Below, piece after piece: positions 34,654 to 42,467 of a DNA stretch of 48,051 bases. The notes under the pieces were generated by a model. The model ran no database searches. It was not told the origin of the DNA and saw only the letters and a program-made list of their open reading frames with translations. The number at the start of each line of letters is the position of its first letter. Positions within the stretch are counted from its first letter, which is position 1. A program made the translations under genes and the position numbers. The stretch is taken from the NCBI GenBank assembly GCA_964483325.1, contig CAZAAW010000021.1, forward strand, positions 1 to 48,051. The letters are read 5' to 3'. The DNA is from CAZAAW01 sp964483325. Its GTDB lineage: Bacteria > Pseudomonadota > Alphaproteobacteria > Rhizobiales > Kaistiaceae.

Positions 34654-35127
34654 TCAGGATGTCGCCGTTCCGGCCGGCTCGACGCGGACGTCGGTGAGGA
34701 CCGAATTGGCGATGTAGCAGAGGTCGTGGGACTGGTGATGGAAGGCGGCGATCTCGTCCTCGCCGGGAGCCTTGCCGGCGAAGGTGACGGCCGGACGCAG
34801 CGTCACCCGCTCCATATAGGTGCGGCCGCGCGCATTGCGGCCGAGGACGCCGACCGGATTGTCGACATAGCGCTCGACCACGTAGCCGCGCTTGGCGGCG
34901 ACCGCCAGGAAGAACAGCATGTGGCAGCTCGCCAGCGCGGCGATCAGCGCCTCCTCCGGATCGACGGCGTCGGCGCGCGAATGCGGCAGCGGCACCGAAT
35001 GCGGCGAGGAGGACGCCGGCACAACGACGCCGCCGTCGAAATGCCATTCATGGGCGCGGCTGTAATCGGCGCCGGTGAAAGGCGCGCCGTTGCGCGCCCA
35101 GTGGATGCAGGCGGTGAACTCAGCCAT
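34654..35127 (-). CDS. OsmC/Ohr family peroxide-detoxifying protein
   Basis: The 157-residue product has the OsmC fold with the first redox Cys in AALASCHMLFFLAVAAKRG and the second in SHDLCYIANSVL; these cysteines reduce organic hydroperoxides. It is full length. The ATG at 35127 gives the family start MAEFTACIHWARNG; an ATG four codons upstream is possible. It lies inside the glycine cleavage operon, 23 bases before gcvPA, with an R1 repeat immediately upstream, and has no obvious metabolic link to glycine. Confidence 0.9.
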   Translation of the reverse strand: MAEFTACIHWARNGAPFTGADYSRAHEWHFDGGVVVPASSSPHSVPLPHSRADAVDPEEALIAALASCHMLFFLAVAAKRGYVVERYVDNPVGVLGRNARGRTYMERVTLRPAVTFAGKAPGEDEIAAFHHQSHDLCYIANSVLTDVRVEPAGTATS

Positions 35128-35168
35128 GGGCGCCGCCATGGAAGCGCCGGTGCGCCATGCCCGGCGTG

Positions 35169-35334
35169 GGTCCCCACCCGTCACGCGCCTGCGGCGCGCG
35201 CCATCCTCCCCGTTCCGGTGAGGGATGGGTGCGCGCTTCCCGATGTGAACGCGGTTCCCGCAGAGAGAGGCGCCTATCCCTCACCCGAAGGGGGAGGGTG
35301 GCCCCGGCGCAGCCGGGGTCGGGTGGGGAGCGCC
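35169..35334 (+). repeat. R1 palindromic repeat, complete copy 6
   Basis: It occupies half of the 332-base gap between the csbD stop and the osmC start. The outer arm is the GTGGGTCCCCACCCG variant; the centre holds CTTCCCGATG and GAGAGGCGCC; the right inner arm reads CACCCGAAGGGGGAGGG. The remaining 125 bases up to csbD are GC-rich with several short CCGGCC hairpins and no gene. Confidence 0.9.
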
Positions 35335-35459
35335 GGCTGGATGTGAAACGCAGTCCGGCCGGCCAGGCGTCAGCCCGGCCGGCCGTCGTGTCAGCAATTG
35401 CGGATGCCGTCAGCCGGGCCGTCGCGACCGGGCCGGCCGCCCCGTCCGGGCGGGCTGCG

Positions 35460-35660
35460 TCAGTGGCTGGTCTTGAAGAAGTCGTCGACCTGGCGCTCGG
35501 CCTCGTCCTTGGCGATGCCGTAGCGTTCCTGGACGCGGCCGACCAGTTCGGTGCGCTTGCCCTCGATGAGGTCGAGGTCGTCATTGGTCAGCTTGCCCCA
35601 CTGCTGCTGGACCTTGCCCTTGAGCTGCTTCCAGTTGCCGGCGATGATGTCGTTGTTCAT
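35460..35660 (-). CDS. CsbD family stress-response protein
   Basis: A 66-residue hydrophilic helical protein, MNNDIIAGNWKQLKGKVQQQ, then WGKLTNDDLDLIEGKRTELV and RVQERYGIAKDEAERQV. CsbD proteins are abundant under general stress; mechanism unknown. CGGAG lies seven bases before the ATG. It is 150 bases after gcvH on the same strand and with osmC forms a stress pair lying between gcvH and gcvPA. Confidence 0.95.
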   Translation of the reverse strand: MNNDIIAGNWKQLKGKVQQQWGKLTNDDLDLIEGKRTELVGRVQERYGIAKDEAERQVDDFFKTSH

Positions 35661-35810
35661 GGGACACTCCGTTTCTGGCCCGGACTCATTCCGGGGCGTG
35701 GTGTGCCCATGAAACCCCAGCGGCCCCGCTTCGGTTCCGCCGGAAAATCGCATCGGTGTCCGGGCGATGCTCCGGACCCCTTCCCCCCTCGATGGTCTGG
35801 CGGGGCGCCG

Positions 35811-36182
35811 TTACAGCGTCGCGACGAAGCTCTGGTAGGCCGCTTCGTCCATCAGGCCCTCGACATCGGCGGCGCTGACGCCCTTGACCTTGAAAAACCA
35901 GCCGCCGCTCTCGGCGGCGCGGTTGACCAGCGCCGGGTCGTCGGCAAGGGCGCCGTTGACCTCGGCGACCTCGCCGGAGAGCGGCGCGAAGACCTCGCTG
36001 GCGGCCTTCACCGATTCGACGACGGCGGCCTCGCTGCCCTTCGTCAGGCTCTTGCCCACCTCCGGCAGCTCGACATAGACGACGTCGCCGAGCTGCTGCT
36101 GGGCGTAGTCGGAAATGCCGACGACGGCGACGCCGTCCTCGAGGCGGATCCACTCATGGTCCTTGGTGTAATGCGTCGTCAT
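35811..36182 (-). CDS. gcvH: Glycine cleavage system H protein
   Basis: The 123-residue carrier moves the aminomethyl group between P, T and L proteins on a lipoyl arm attached to K59 (VVESVKAASEVF). Other signatures are YTKDHEWIRLEDGVAVVGIS, GDVVYVELPEVGK and GGWFFKVKG. It begins 20 bases after the gcvT stop. Confidence 0.97.
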   Translation of the reverse strand: MTTHYTKDHEWIRLEDGVAVVGISDYAQQQLGDVVYVELPEVGKSLTKGSEAAVVESVKAASEVFAPLSGEVAEVNGALADDPALVNRAAESGGWFFKVKGVSAADVEGLMDEAAYQSFVATL

Positions 36183-36202
36183 GGCTTTCGGCTTCTCGGC
36201 TG

Positions 36203-37357
36203 TTAGGCAGTCGGCTTGCGATAGTAGCGGTGCGGCACGAAGGGCATCGGCGTCACCGTCGCGGCGAGCGCGCGGCCGCGCACCGGCAGGCTGAGCGCCG
36301 TGCCCGGGGCGGCGAGGGCGGGCGGCACGTAGCCCATGGCGATCGGCGCCGCGACGGTCGGGCCGTAGCCGCCCGAGGTGACGATGCCGACGGTCCGGCC
36401 GGCGTCCTCGATGGGCGTGCCGTCGCGCGCCGGTGCCTTGCCCTCCGGCCTTATGCCGACGCGCCGGCGGCTCGTGCCCTCGGCCAGCTCGCGCAGGATG
36501 CGCTCGGCGCCGGGGAAGCCGCCGCTCTCGCGGCGGCGCTTGTGAATCGCGAAGGCGAGGTCGGCCTCGACCGGCGAGGTCGTCTCGTCGATGTCGTGGC
36601 CGTAGAGCGGCAGCCCGGCTTCCAGGCGCAGCGAGTCGCGGGCGCCGAGGCCGATCGGCATCACCTCCGGCTCGGCCAGCAGCGCCCGGCACAGCGCCTC
36701 GGCCTCTGCGGCGGCGACGGAAATCTCAAAGCCGTCCTCGCCGGTATAGCCGGAGCGGCTGACATGGCAGTCGATGCCGTCGAAGGCGAGGCTGGCGGCG
36801 GCCATGAAGCCGAGCCCGGCGGCCTCCGGCATATGCCGCGCCAGCACCTCGGCCGCCTTCGGACCCTGCAGCGCCACCAGGGCGCGTTTCGGCTCCGGCT
36901 GCAGCACGACGCCGTCCGGCAGGTGGGCGGCGATATGGGCGAAGTCGACATCCTTGCGGGCGGCGTTGACGACCAGCATCAGGGCGCCGTCATCGGCCGG
37001 GTCGGCCGAGCGCGTCACCATGAAGTCGTCGATGATGCCGCCCTCGTCGTTGAGCAGCAGCGTGTAGCGGATGCGGCCGAGCCCGAGGCTGGTGAAATCG
37101 CCCGGCGTCAGCGCTTCCAGCGCCGCCGCGGTGGTGGCGTGATCGGGGCCGCAGAGGAAGGCCTGCCCCATATGCGACACGTCGAACAGGCCGGCGGCGG
37201 TCCGCGTGTGCTGGTGCTCGGCGAGGATGCCGGCAGGGTACTGCACCGGCATGGCATAGCCGGCGAACGGCACCATCTTGCCGCCGAGTTCGCGATGCAG
37301 CGCCGCCAGCGGCGTCTCGCGCAGGTTTTCGAGCGTATCGCTCCCGGCATCGGCCAT
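36203..37357 (-). CDS. gcvT: Aminomethyltransferase (glycine cleavage T protein)
   Basis: It transfers the one-carbon unit from GcvH to tetrahydrofolate and releases ammonia. The 384-residue product has FAGYAMPVQYPAGI, LFDVSHMGQ, NDEGGIIDDFMVTR (with the catalytic Asp), VNAARKDVD, SGYTGEDGFEISV, GLGARDSLRLEAGLPLYGHD and a C-terminal GRALAATVTPMPFVPHRYYR. GGAGG precedes the ATG. First gene of the gcv operon, directly behind the glycine riboswitch. Confidence 0.97.
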   Translation of the reverse strand: MADAGSDTLENLRETPLAALHRELGGKMVPFAGYAMPVQYPAGILAEHQHTRTAAGLFDVSHMGQAFLCGPDHATTAAALEALTPGDFTSLGLGRIRYTLLLNDEGGIIDDFMVTRSADPADDGALMLVVNAARKDVDFAHIAAHLPDGVVLQPEPKRALVALQGPKAAEVLARHMPEAAGLGFMAAASLAFDGIDCHVSRSGYTGEDGFEISVAAAEAEALCRALLAEPEVMPIGLGARDSLRLEAGLPLYGHDIDETTSPVEADLAFAIHKRRRESGGFPGAERILRELAEGTSRRRVGIRPEGKAPARDGTPIEDAGRTVGIVTSGGYGPTVAAPIAMGYVPPALAAPGTALSLPVRGRALAATVTPMPFVPHRYYRKPTA

Positions 37358-37410
37358 GGCCGCCTCCTGACAGTGGATATGCGCGCCCGCGGATTATCCC
37401 ACGTTCGCGC

Positions 37411-37620
37411 CCCCTCTGTCGGATTACCTGAGAGCTTTCCCGCGCAACGGCCCTGGTCGCAGGCCCTGCCGCGGTTTCTCCTTCGGTGAGCCGTGGCGTC
37501 TCGCCGCCCGGCTGCTTTCCAGAGTGTCGCCGACCGTCCGGTCCATCGGCCTGAGAGATTCCGGGGCGGTTGCTCCTTCGGCGCCGGCCTTTTGGGCCAG
37601 CTCTCCCGGCGGTCGTCCGG
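37411..37620 (-). promoter_or_regulatory. Tandem glycine riboswitch
   Basis: On the minus strand two aptamers lie in a row. The first (about 37612-37512) has GGGAGAGCTGG, GCGCCGAAGGAGCAA, GGAATCTCTCAGGCC and GGACCGGACGG. The second (about 37511-37411) has GGCGAGACGCC, CACCGAAGGAGAAA, GGGAAAGCTCTCAGGT and CCGACAGAGGG. These are the conserved cores of the glycine (gcvT) riboswitch, which binds two glycines and normally turns gcv expression on. About 54 bases separate the second aptamer from the gcvT start; no clear terminator is seen there, so control may be at translation. Confidence 0.95.
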
Positions 37621-37667
37621 CCCGAACTGAGGCCGCACCGGAGCGCGACTCCTCTCCGGCCGCAGCA

Positions 37668-37695
37668 GCTATAGTTTGCGCCGCAACAGAGTCAA
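37668..37695 (-). promoter_or_regulatory. Predicted promoter of the gcv operon
   Basis: On the minus strand TTGACT (37690-37695) and TATAGC (37668-37673) are 16 bases apart. Transcription would start near 37661, giving a leader of about 300 bases that contains a short CCGGAG/CTCCGG hairpin and then the riboswitch. It begins 13 bases after the stop of the lipoprotein gene upstream. Confidence 0.55.
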
Positions 37696-37707
37696 TCGTG
37701 GCCGGCG

Positions 37708-38331
37708 TCAGCCGCGGCTGCGGCGGCCCTGCGGCGCCTTGTCGTCGAAGCCGACATAGATGCGCAGCCGGTCGCCGGCGCCGGGGATCGGCACGGCGAT
37801 GGTTTCCTCGACATAGGCGAAGGGCGTGCTGAAATCGGGCGCCGCCAGCGTCACCGGCACGTTGTAGAGCTGCGAGAACAGCACATTGTCGCCGTTGCGC
37901 ACCACGGCGATGCGCACCGGCACCGTCACCTGGCCGGGCCGCACCTTCGGGCCGCCGATGACGCGGCCCTCGACGCCGACCTTGAGGGTCAGCTGGCCGC
38001 CCACGTCGCGGCATTCGCGCGCCGTGTTGGTGATCGAGCCAAGATAGCGGACATTGGCGGGGTCGGTCTCGCCGCGCCGGTCATAGACGGTGACCGATTC
38101 GGTGCCGCTGCGGATATCGACGTCCGGGCACTGGCTGACGGCGATGAAATAATTGGGATCGATCGGCTCGGCATCGGCGGCCGGCTGCGACTCGAACAGC
38201 CGGTGCGCCAGCCCGCCGGCGCCGCCGCTGCTGACGCAGGCCGACAGGGTGCCCGCCACGAGGGCCACGAGCCCCCCGGCCAAGGCCCCGCGAACGCCGC
38301 GTCCCCAAACGCCCGATCGGGATCCGTCCAT
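37708..38331 (-). CDS. Conserved hypothetical lipoprotein
   Basis: The 207-residue product has a lipoprotein signal with lipobox LSAC (lipidated C32) and a mature domain containing DPNYFIAVSQCPDVDIRSGT, NTARECRDVGGQLTLKVGVE, GPKVRPGQVTVPVRIAVVR, and VEETIAVPIPGAGDRLRIYV. Two further cysteines may pair. I recognise the pattern as a conserved rhizobial lipoprotein but know no function. The ATG at 38331 follows GGGGAG by eight bases; a GTG nine bases upstream is an alternative. Confidence 0.8.
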   Translation of the reverse strand: MDGSRSGVWGRGVRGALAGGLVALVAGTLSACVSSGGAGGLAHRLFESQPAADAEPIDPNYFIAVSQCPDVDIRSGTESVTVYDRRGETDPANVRYLGSITNTARECRDVGGQLTLKVGVEGRVIGGPKVRPGQVTVPVRIAVVRNGDNVLFSQLYNVPVTLAAPDFSTPFAYVEETIAVPIPGAGDRLRIYVGFDDKAPQGRRSRG

Positions 38332-38427
38332 CTTCCGCACTCCCCACGCTCAAGTTGCCGTCCTATAGCAAGCACCCACGCCTTTGGCGAACCTGAGGCA
38401 AGGACGGGGCAAAGGGGGAGGGCACCT

Positions 38428-38481
38428 GTGAAATACATCAGCACAAGAGGCCTCGCGCCCGGCGGCCGGCCGCCGCCGTGA
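38428..38481 (+). pseudogene. Remnant resembling the start of thrC
   Basis: GTG at 38428, seven bases after a strong GGGGGAGGG ribosome site, opens a frame of 17 codons reading VKYISTRGLAPGGRPPP. The first 11 match the N-terminus of threonine synthase (here LDYVSTRGRAPAAG at 38945) and resemble the family consensus MKY-STRG-AP even more closely than the intact gene does. After about 13 codons a one-base slip and a stop end it. It is probably a decayed start of an older or foreign thrC; a short leader peptide is the alternative. Confidence 0.5.
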
Positions 38482-38510
38482 CGCTGGCGCCGCCCGGGCG
38501 CTTCGCGCCC

Positions 38511-38685
38511 TAACCTCTCCCTGTGGGAGAGGTCGGAAACGCGGGAGCGTTTCCGGGTGAGGGACACCGTCGCTGACACGAGGCTGCGGCGCCGGGGCAG
38601 GATTCCCTGCGGCACAGCCCCTCACCCGTCCGCCTAGGCTCGCTTCGCTTGCCAAGGCTCCCGACCTCTCCCACAAGAAGAGGTA
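38511..38685. repeat. R4 palindromic repeat upstream of thrC
   Basis: TAACCTCTCCCTGTGGGAGA with GGTCGGAAACG at the left faces CCGACCTCTCCCACAAGAAG at the right, with CCGGGTGAGGG opposed to CCCCTCACCCG and an inner GCGGGAGCG/TTTCCG hairpin. The gap 38332-38944 (613 bases) holds this element and the thrC remnant; bases 38690-38930 show no gene or clear promoter. Confidence 0.7.
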
Positions 38686-38944
38686 GAGACGGCACCGGCG
38701 CGACCTTTGCTGTGCGCCGCCATGTTTGCGTCGATACCGGATCACGTCCGGTTGGACTGCTCGTGCCGGGCTTTCAACGCGCCAGGCTTCCCGACGCACC
38801 TTGGCCGTGCCTACCGGCGGCCGGGCGAATCGTCTTTTCCCCTTGCCCCGAACCCTCTTTCGCCCGATTGATCCGGCCTCAGTCGTAAATTTCCAACCGC
38901 CTACAACTATCTCTGCAACCGTTTCCAACCGCGGAGCGTCATCC

Positions 38945-40351
38945 TTGGACTATGTGAGCACCCGTGGCCGGGCGCCGGCGGCCGGGTTTTCCGATGTGCT
39001 GCTGGCCGGGCTTGCCCCCGATGGCGGGCTCTACATGCCGTCGGCCTGGCCGCGCTTCGCGCCCGACGAGATCGCCGCCTTCGCCGCCATCGGCCATGAC
39101 GCGGCGGCGGCGCTGATCCTGTCGCGCTTCGTCGGCGGCGAGATCGGCGACGCGGCGCTGCAGGCGATGGCCGCCGACGCCTATGCCGGCTTCCGGCCGC
39201 CGGCGCTGGCGCCGCTCAGGCAGATGGCGCCCAATGACTGGCTGCTCGACCTCGCCAACGGCCCGACGCTGGCCTTCAAGGACTACGCCATGATGCTGCT
39301 GGCGCGGCTCATGGACCATGTCCTGAAGGCGCGCAGGCGGCGCATGACGATCGCCGTCGCCACCTCCGGCGATACCGGCGGCGCCGCGGCGCATGCCTTT
39401 GGCGGGCGGGACAATGTCGATGTCTTCGTGCTGTTCCCGAAGGGCCGCGTGTCGCCCTTCCAGCAGCGCCAGATGACCACCACCGGCAGCGACAATGTCC
39501 ATGCCCTCGCCGTCGAGGGCTCGTTCGACGACTGCCAGCGCATGGTGAAGGCGGTGCTCGGCAACCGGGCGCTGGCCGAACGGCTGTCGCTGGCGGCGGT
39601 CAATTCCATCAACTGGGCCCGCATCGTCGCCCAGACGGTCTATTATTTCACTGCCGCGGCAGCGCTCGGAGCGCCGCAGCGCGCCGTGTCCTTCACAGTG
39701 CCGACCGGCAATTTCGGCGACATCTTCGCCGGTTACGCAGCGCAGCGCATGGGCCTCCCCATCGCGCGGCTGGTCATCGCCACCAATGCCAACGACATCC
39801 TGGCGCGGGCGCTGGACAGCGGCCGCTACGAGACGCACGGCGTCGTGCCGACAAGCTCGCCGTCGATGGATATCGAGGTGTCGTCGAATTTCGAGCGCCT
39901 GCTGTTCGAGGCCTATGACCGCGACGGCGATGCCGTGCGGCAGCTGATGAACAGCCTGGCGCAGAGCGGCGCCTTCATCATCGCCGACAAGCCGCTTGCC
40001 GCCATCCGCGCCCTGTTCGGCGCCGGCCGCGCCTCCGAGGCCGAGGTGGCGGACGAGATCCGCCGCACCTTCGCGGCGCAGGACCTGTTCCTCGACCCGC
40101 ATACGGCGGTGGCGCGGCACGTTGCGGCCGGCTTCTCGAATCCGGCCGTGCCGATGATTACATTGTCGACGGCGCACCCGGCCAAGTTCCCGGACGCCGT
40201 CGAGGCGGCGACCGGCCATCGGCCGCCGCTGCCGATGGGCTACAGCGATCTTTCCGAGCGGGCGGAGGTTTTCTCCGTCCTTCCCAACGACTTGGCTGCG
40301 GTGCAGGCTTTCATCGAGGCGCGGGCCCGCGCCGCCACCAAAGAGGCATAG
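38945..40351 (+). CDS. thrC: Threonine synthase
   Basis: It converts O-phosphohomoserine to threonine with pyridoxal phosphate. The 468-residue product has DYVSTRGRAPAAGFSDVLL at the start, the cofactor Lys in NGPTLAFKDYAMMLLAR, IAVATSGDTGGAAAHAF for phosphate binding, NSINWARIVAQTVYYF and VPTGNFGDIFAGY. The start is TTG at 38945, eight bases after GGAG; no in-frame ATG fits better. thrB, which makes its substrate, lies 6 kb downstream on the same strand. The M16 peptidase gene follows after six bases. Confidence 0.95.
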   Translation: MDYVSTRGRAPAAGFSDVLLAGLAPDGGLYMPSAWPRFAPDEIAAFAAIGHDAAAALILSRFVGGEIGDAALQAMAADAYAGFRPPALAPLRQMAPNDWLLDLANGPTLAFKDYAMMLLARLMDHVLKARRRRMTIAVATSGDTGGAAAHAFGGRDNVDVFVLFPKGRVSPFQQRQMTTTGSDNVHALAVEGSFDDCQRMVKAVLGNRALAERLSLAAVNSINWARIVAQTVYYFTAAAALGAPQRAVSFTVPTGNFGDIFAGYAAQRMGLPIARLVIATNANDILARALDSGRYETHGVVPTSSPSMDIEVSSNFERLLFEAYDRDGDAVRQLMNSLAQSGAFIIADKPLAAIRALFGAGRASEAEVADEIRRTFAAQDLFLDPHTAVARHVAAGFSNPAVPMITLSTAHPAKFPDAVEAATGHRPPLPMGYSDLSERAEVFSVLPNDLAAVQAFIEARARAATKEA

Positions 40352-40357
40352 CGTTTC

Positions 40358-41632
40358 ATGTCCGTCGAAGTCACACGCCTCCCCTCCGGCCTGACGGTCG
40401 TCACCGACCGCATGGACCACCTGCAGAGCGCTTCGCTCGGCGTGTGGGTCAATGCCGGCTCGCGCTCGGAGCGCCAGGACGAGAACGGCCTTGCCCACCT
40501 GATGGAGCACATGGCGTTCAAGGGCACGACCACCCGCAGCGCCGCGCAGATCGCCGAGGAATTCGAGGATGTCGGCGGCGATTTCAACGCCATGACCAGC
40601 AACGAGACGACGCATTACTACGCCCGCGTCCTCAAGGAGGACGTGCCGCTGGCGGTCGATATCCTGAGCGACATCCTGACCAGGTCGGTGATCGACCCGG
40701 ACGAGCTGGCGCTGGAGCAGAACGTCATCGTGCAGGAGATCGGCGCCTCGCTCGATGTGCCGGAGGACCTCGTCTACGACCAGTTCTCCGAGACAACGTT
40801 CCCCGACCAGCCGCTCGGCCGGCCGATCCTCGGCACCGAGGAGACGGTGCGGGCGATGAACCGCGACACCATCGTCAGCTACCTGGAGCGCCATTATCGC
40901 GGCGGCGACATGGTGCTGGCGGCGGCCGGCGCCATCCGGCATGGCGAGGTGGTCGAGCTGGCGCAAAAGGGCTTCGGCGGCCTTGCCGGCGGCAACGGGC
41001 CGAAGCCTGAGGCGGCGCGCTATGGCGGCGGCGACAACCGCGTCATGCGCGACCAGCAGGAAGCGCAGATCGTGCTCGGCTTCGAGGGCCGGCCCTATTC
41101 CTCGCCCGACTATTACACGGCGCAGATCCTCGCCTCGGCGCTCGGCGGCGGCATGTCGACGCGGCTGTTCCAGGAAGTGCGCGAGAAGCGCGGCCTCTGC
41201 TACTCGATCTATGCGTACCACCAGCCCTATGTCGACAGCGGCATCTTCGCCATTCACGCCGCCACCGGCGAGAGCCATGTCGACGCGCTGATGCCGGTGA
41301 TTCTCGGCGAGATGGAGAAGGCGGCGCACGATCTGCGCGAGAACGAGATCGCCCGCGCCAAGGCGCAGGCGCGCGCCGGCCTGCTGATGGCGCTGGAGAG
41401 CCCGACCGCCCGCGCCGGCCAGCTGGCCCGCCAGATGCTGATCTACGGCCGCCCGGTGCCGCTGGAGGAACAGGTGGCGCTGGTCGATGCCGTAACGGTG
41501 GATTCCGTCCGGCGCCTCGCCGATGTTATCTTCACCTCGAGCACGCCGACGCTGGCGGCGATCGGGCCGATCGGCAAGCTGATCGCCCATGACCGCCTCG
41601 CCGAACGGCTCGGCGCCCCCGCGGCGGCCTGA
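40358..41632 (+). CDS. M16 family zinc metallopeptidase (mitochondrial processing peptidase-like)
   Basis: The 424-residue product has the inverted zinc motif HLMEHMAFKGT (HxxEH) in its first domain with the distal Glu in LEQNVIVQEIGAS, and the second-domain signature SALGGGMSTRLFQEVREKRG with LCYSIYAYH. Such proteins resemble the beta subunit of the mitochondrial processing peptidase and are thought to degrade peptides in the cytoplasm or periplasm; there is no signal peptide. Six bases after thrC, probably cotranscribed. Confidence 0.95.
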   Translation: MSVEVTRLPSGLTVVTDRMDHLQSASLGVWVNAGSRSERQDENGLAHLMEHMAFKGTTTRSAAQIAEEFEDVGGDFNAMTSNETTHYYARVLKEDVPLAVDILSDILTRSVIDPDELALEQNVIVQEIGASLDVPEDLVYDQFSETTFPDQPLGRPILGTEETVRAMNRDTIVSYLERHYRGGDMVLAAAGAIRHGEVVELAQKGFGGLAGGNGPKPEAARYGGGDNRVMRDQQEAQIVLGFEGRPYSSPDYYTAQILASALGGGMSTRLFQEVREKRGLCYSIYAYHQPYVDSGIFAIHAATGESHVDALMPVILGEMEKAAHDLRENEIARAKAQARAGLLMALESPTARAGQLARQMLIYGRPVPLEEQVALVDAVTVDSVRRLADVIFTSSTPTLAAIGPIGKLIAHDRLAERLGAPAAA

Positions 41633-41666
41633 GGACAGGCGGCCGGCGGGAAAGTGGAGCGACGCG

Positions 41667-42254
41667 ATGGCGTTCCTGCGTTCCGTACCGCCGGCCAGTT
41701 CCAGCGCCATCATCCGCGCCGAGCGGGTGATGCTGCGCACGCCGGCGCTGACGGACTACGCGCAATGGGCCTTCCTGCGCGCCGAGAGCCGGGCCTTCCT
41801 GGCGCCGTGGGAGCCGGTCTGGCCGGCCGACGAGCTGTCGCGGCTCGCCTTCCGCCGCCGCATCCGGCGCTACCAGCGCGATATCCGCGACGGCACCGGC
41901 TATCCGTTCTTCCTCTTCACCCCGGACGGCGCGGCGCTGCTCGGCGGCCTCACCCTGTCGCAGGTGCAGCGCGGCGTCACCCAGTCCTGCGCCCTCGGCT
42001 ACTGGATGGGCGCCCGCTATGCCGGCCAGGGCTACATGAGCGCCGGCGTCCGCGCCGTGCTCGGTTTCTGCTTCGAAACGCTGCGCCTGCACCGCGTCGA
42101 GGCGGCGTGCCTGCCGCACAACCGTGCGTCGATCGGCCTTCTCGAAAAGGTCGGATTCACCCGTGAGGGATATGCCCGGCGCTACCTTTGCATCGATGGC
42201 CGCTGGCAGGATCATCTGCTTTACGGCATCGTCAGCGACGATCCGCGCAGCTGA
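41667..42254 (+). CDS. GNAT N-acetyltransferase (RimJ/RimL type)
   Basis: The 195-residue product has the ribosomal-protein acetyltransferase-like fold: RAERVMLRTPALTDYAQWAF, LGGLTLSQVQRGVTQSCALG, the acetyl-CoA loop GYWMGARYAGQGYMSAGVRA, and NRASIGLLEKVGFTREGYAR with YLCIDGRWQDHLLY. RimJ acetylates the N-terminus of ribosomal protein S5; the real substrate here is unknown. The ATG at 41667 follows GGAG; 34 bases after the peptidase stop, so likely in the thrC operon. Confidence 0.9.
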   Translation: MAFLRSVPPASSSAIIRAERVMLRTPALTDYAQWAFLRAESRAFLAPWEPVWPADELSRLAFRRRIRRYQRDIRDGTGYPFFLFTPDGAALLGGLTLSQVQRGVTQSCALGYWMGARYAGQGYMSAGVRAVLGFCFETLRLHRVEAACLPHNRASIGLLEKVGFTREGYARRYLCIDGRWQDHLLYGIVSDDPRS

Positions 42255-42261
42255 TGCGTCG

Positions 42262-42312
42262 TGCGTCCTTCGAGGCCCCGGCTTTGCCGGGGCATCTCAG
42301 GATGAGGACCCA
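42262..42312. repeat. R6 palindromic repeat (rhizobial type)
   Basis: GTGCGTCCTTCGAGGCCCCG followed by GCTTTGCCGGGGCATCTCAG and GATGAGGACCC forms a hairpin (GCCCCGGC/GCCGGGGC) flanked by the CGTCCTTCGAG and CTCAGGATGAGG boxes that occur in many rhizobial intergenic repeats. It is eight bases past the acetyltransferase stop. Confidence 0.7.
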
Positions 42313-42322
42313 GGAGATTGAG

Positions 42323-42391
42323 GCGAGTGGCGAATGGCGAGTAGCGAATGGAAGGGATCGCTATTCGCCACTCGCCATTCGTCACCCGCCA
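42323..42391. repeat. R3 palindromic repeat, copy 1
   Basis: GCGAGTGGCGAATGGCGAGT at the left pairs with GCCACTCGCCATTCG at the right around a short AAGGGATCG centre. The unit CGAGTGGCGAATGG is itself repeated. A second copy lies at 45388-45470. Open frame of the EAL gene continues back through it, but this part is repeat-derived and not taken as coding. Confidence 0.8.
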
Positions 42392-42467
42392 ATCAGGAAA
42401 TTCCTTGTCGCACCAAGCCTGTGGCTCTAAGACTGCCGGCCGGAAGCCCGTCATCCGGGGAAGGTCG

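Noticed and set aside
38511..38685. CRISPR-like array among the palindromic repeats
   Set aside because: The repeats are dispersed singly through the window, not in regular tandem with spacers, and there are no cas genes.
38939..41740. 933-codon antisense open frame under thrC and the M16 peptidase
   Set aside because: Composition is that of a GC shadow frame and both sense genes are unmistakable.
42348..42467. N-terminal extension of the EAL protein from an upstream ATG
   Set aside because: The ATG lies in an R3 repeat and the added residues are the translated repeat; the TTG at 42468 starts a proper signal peptide.
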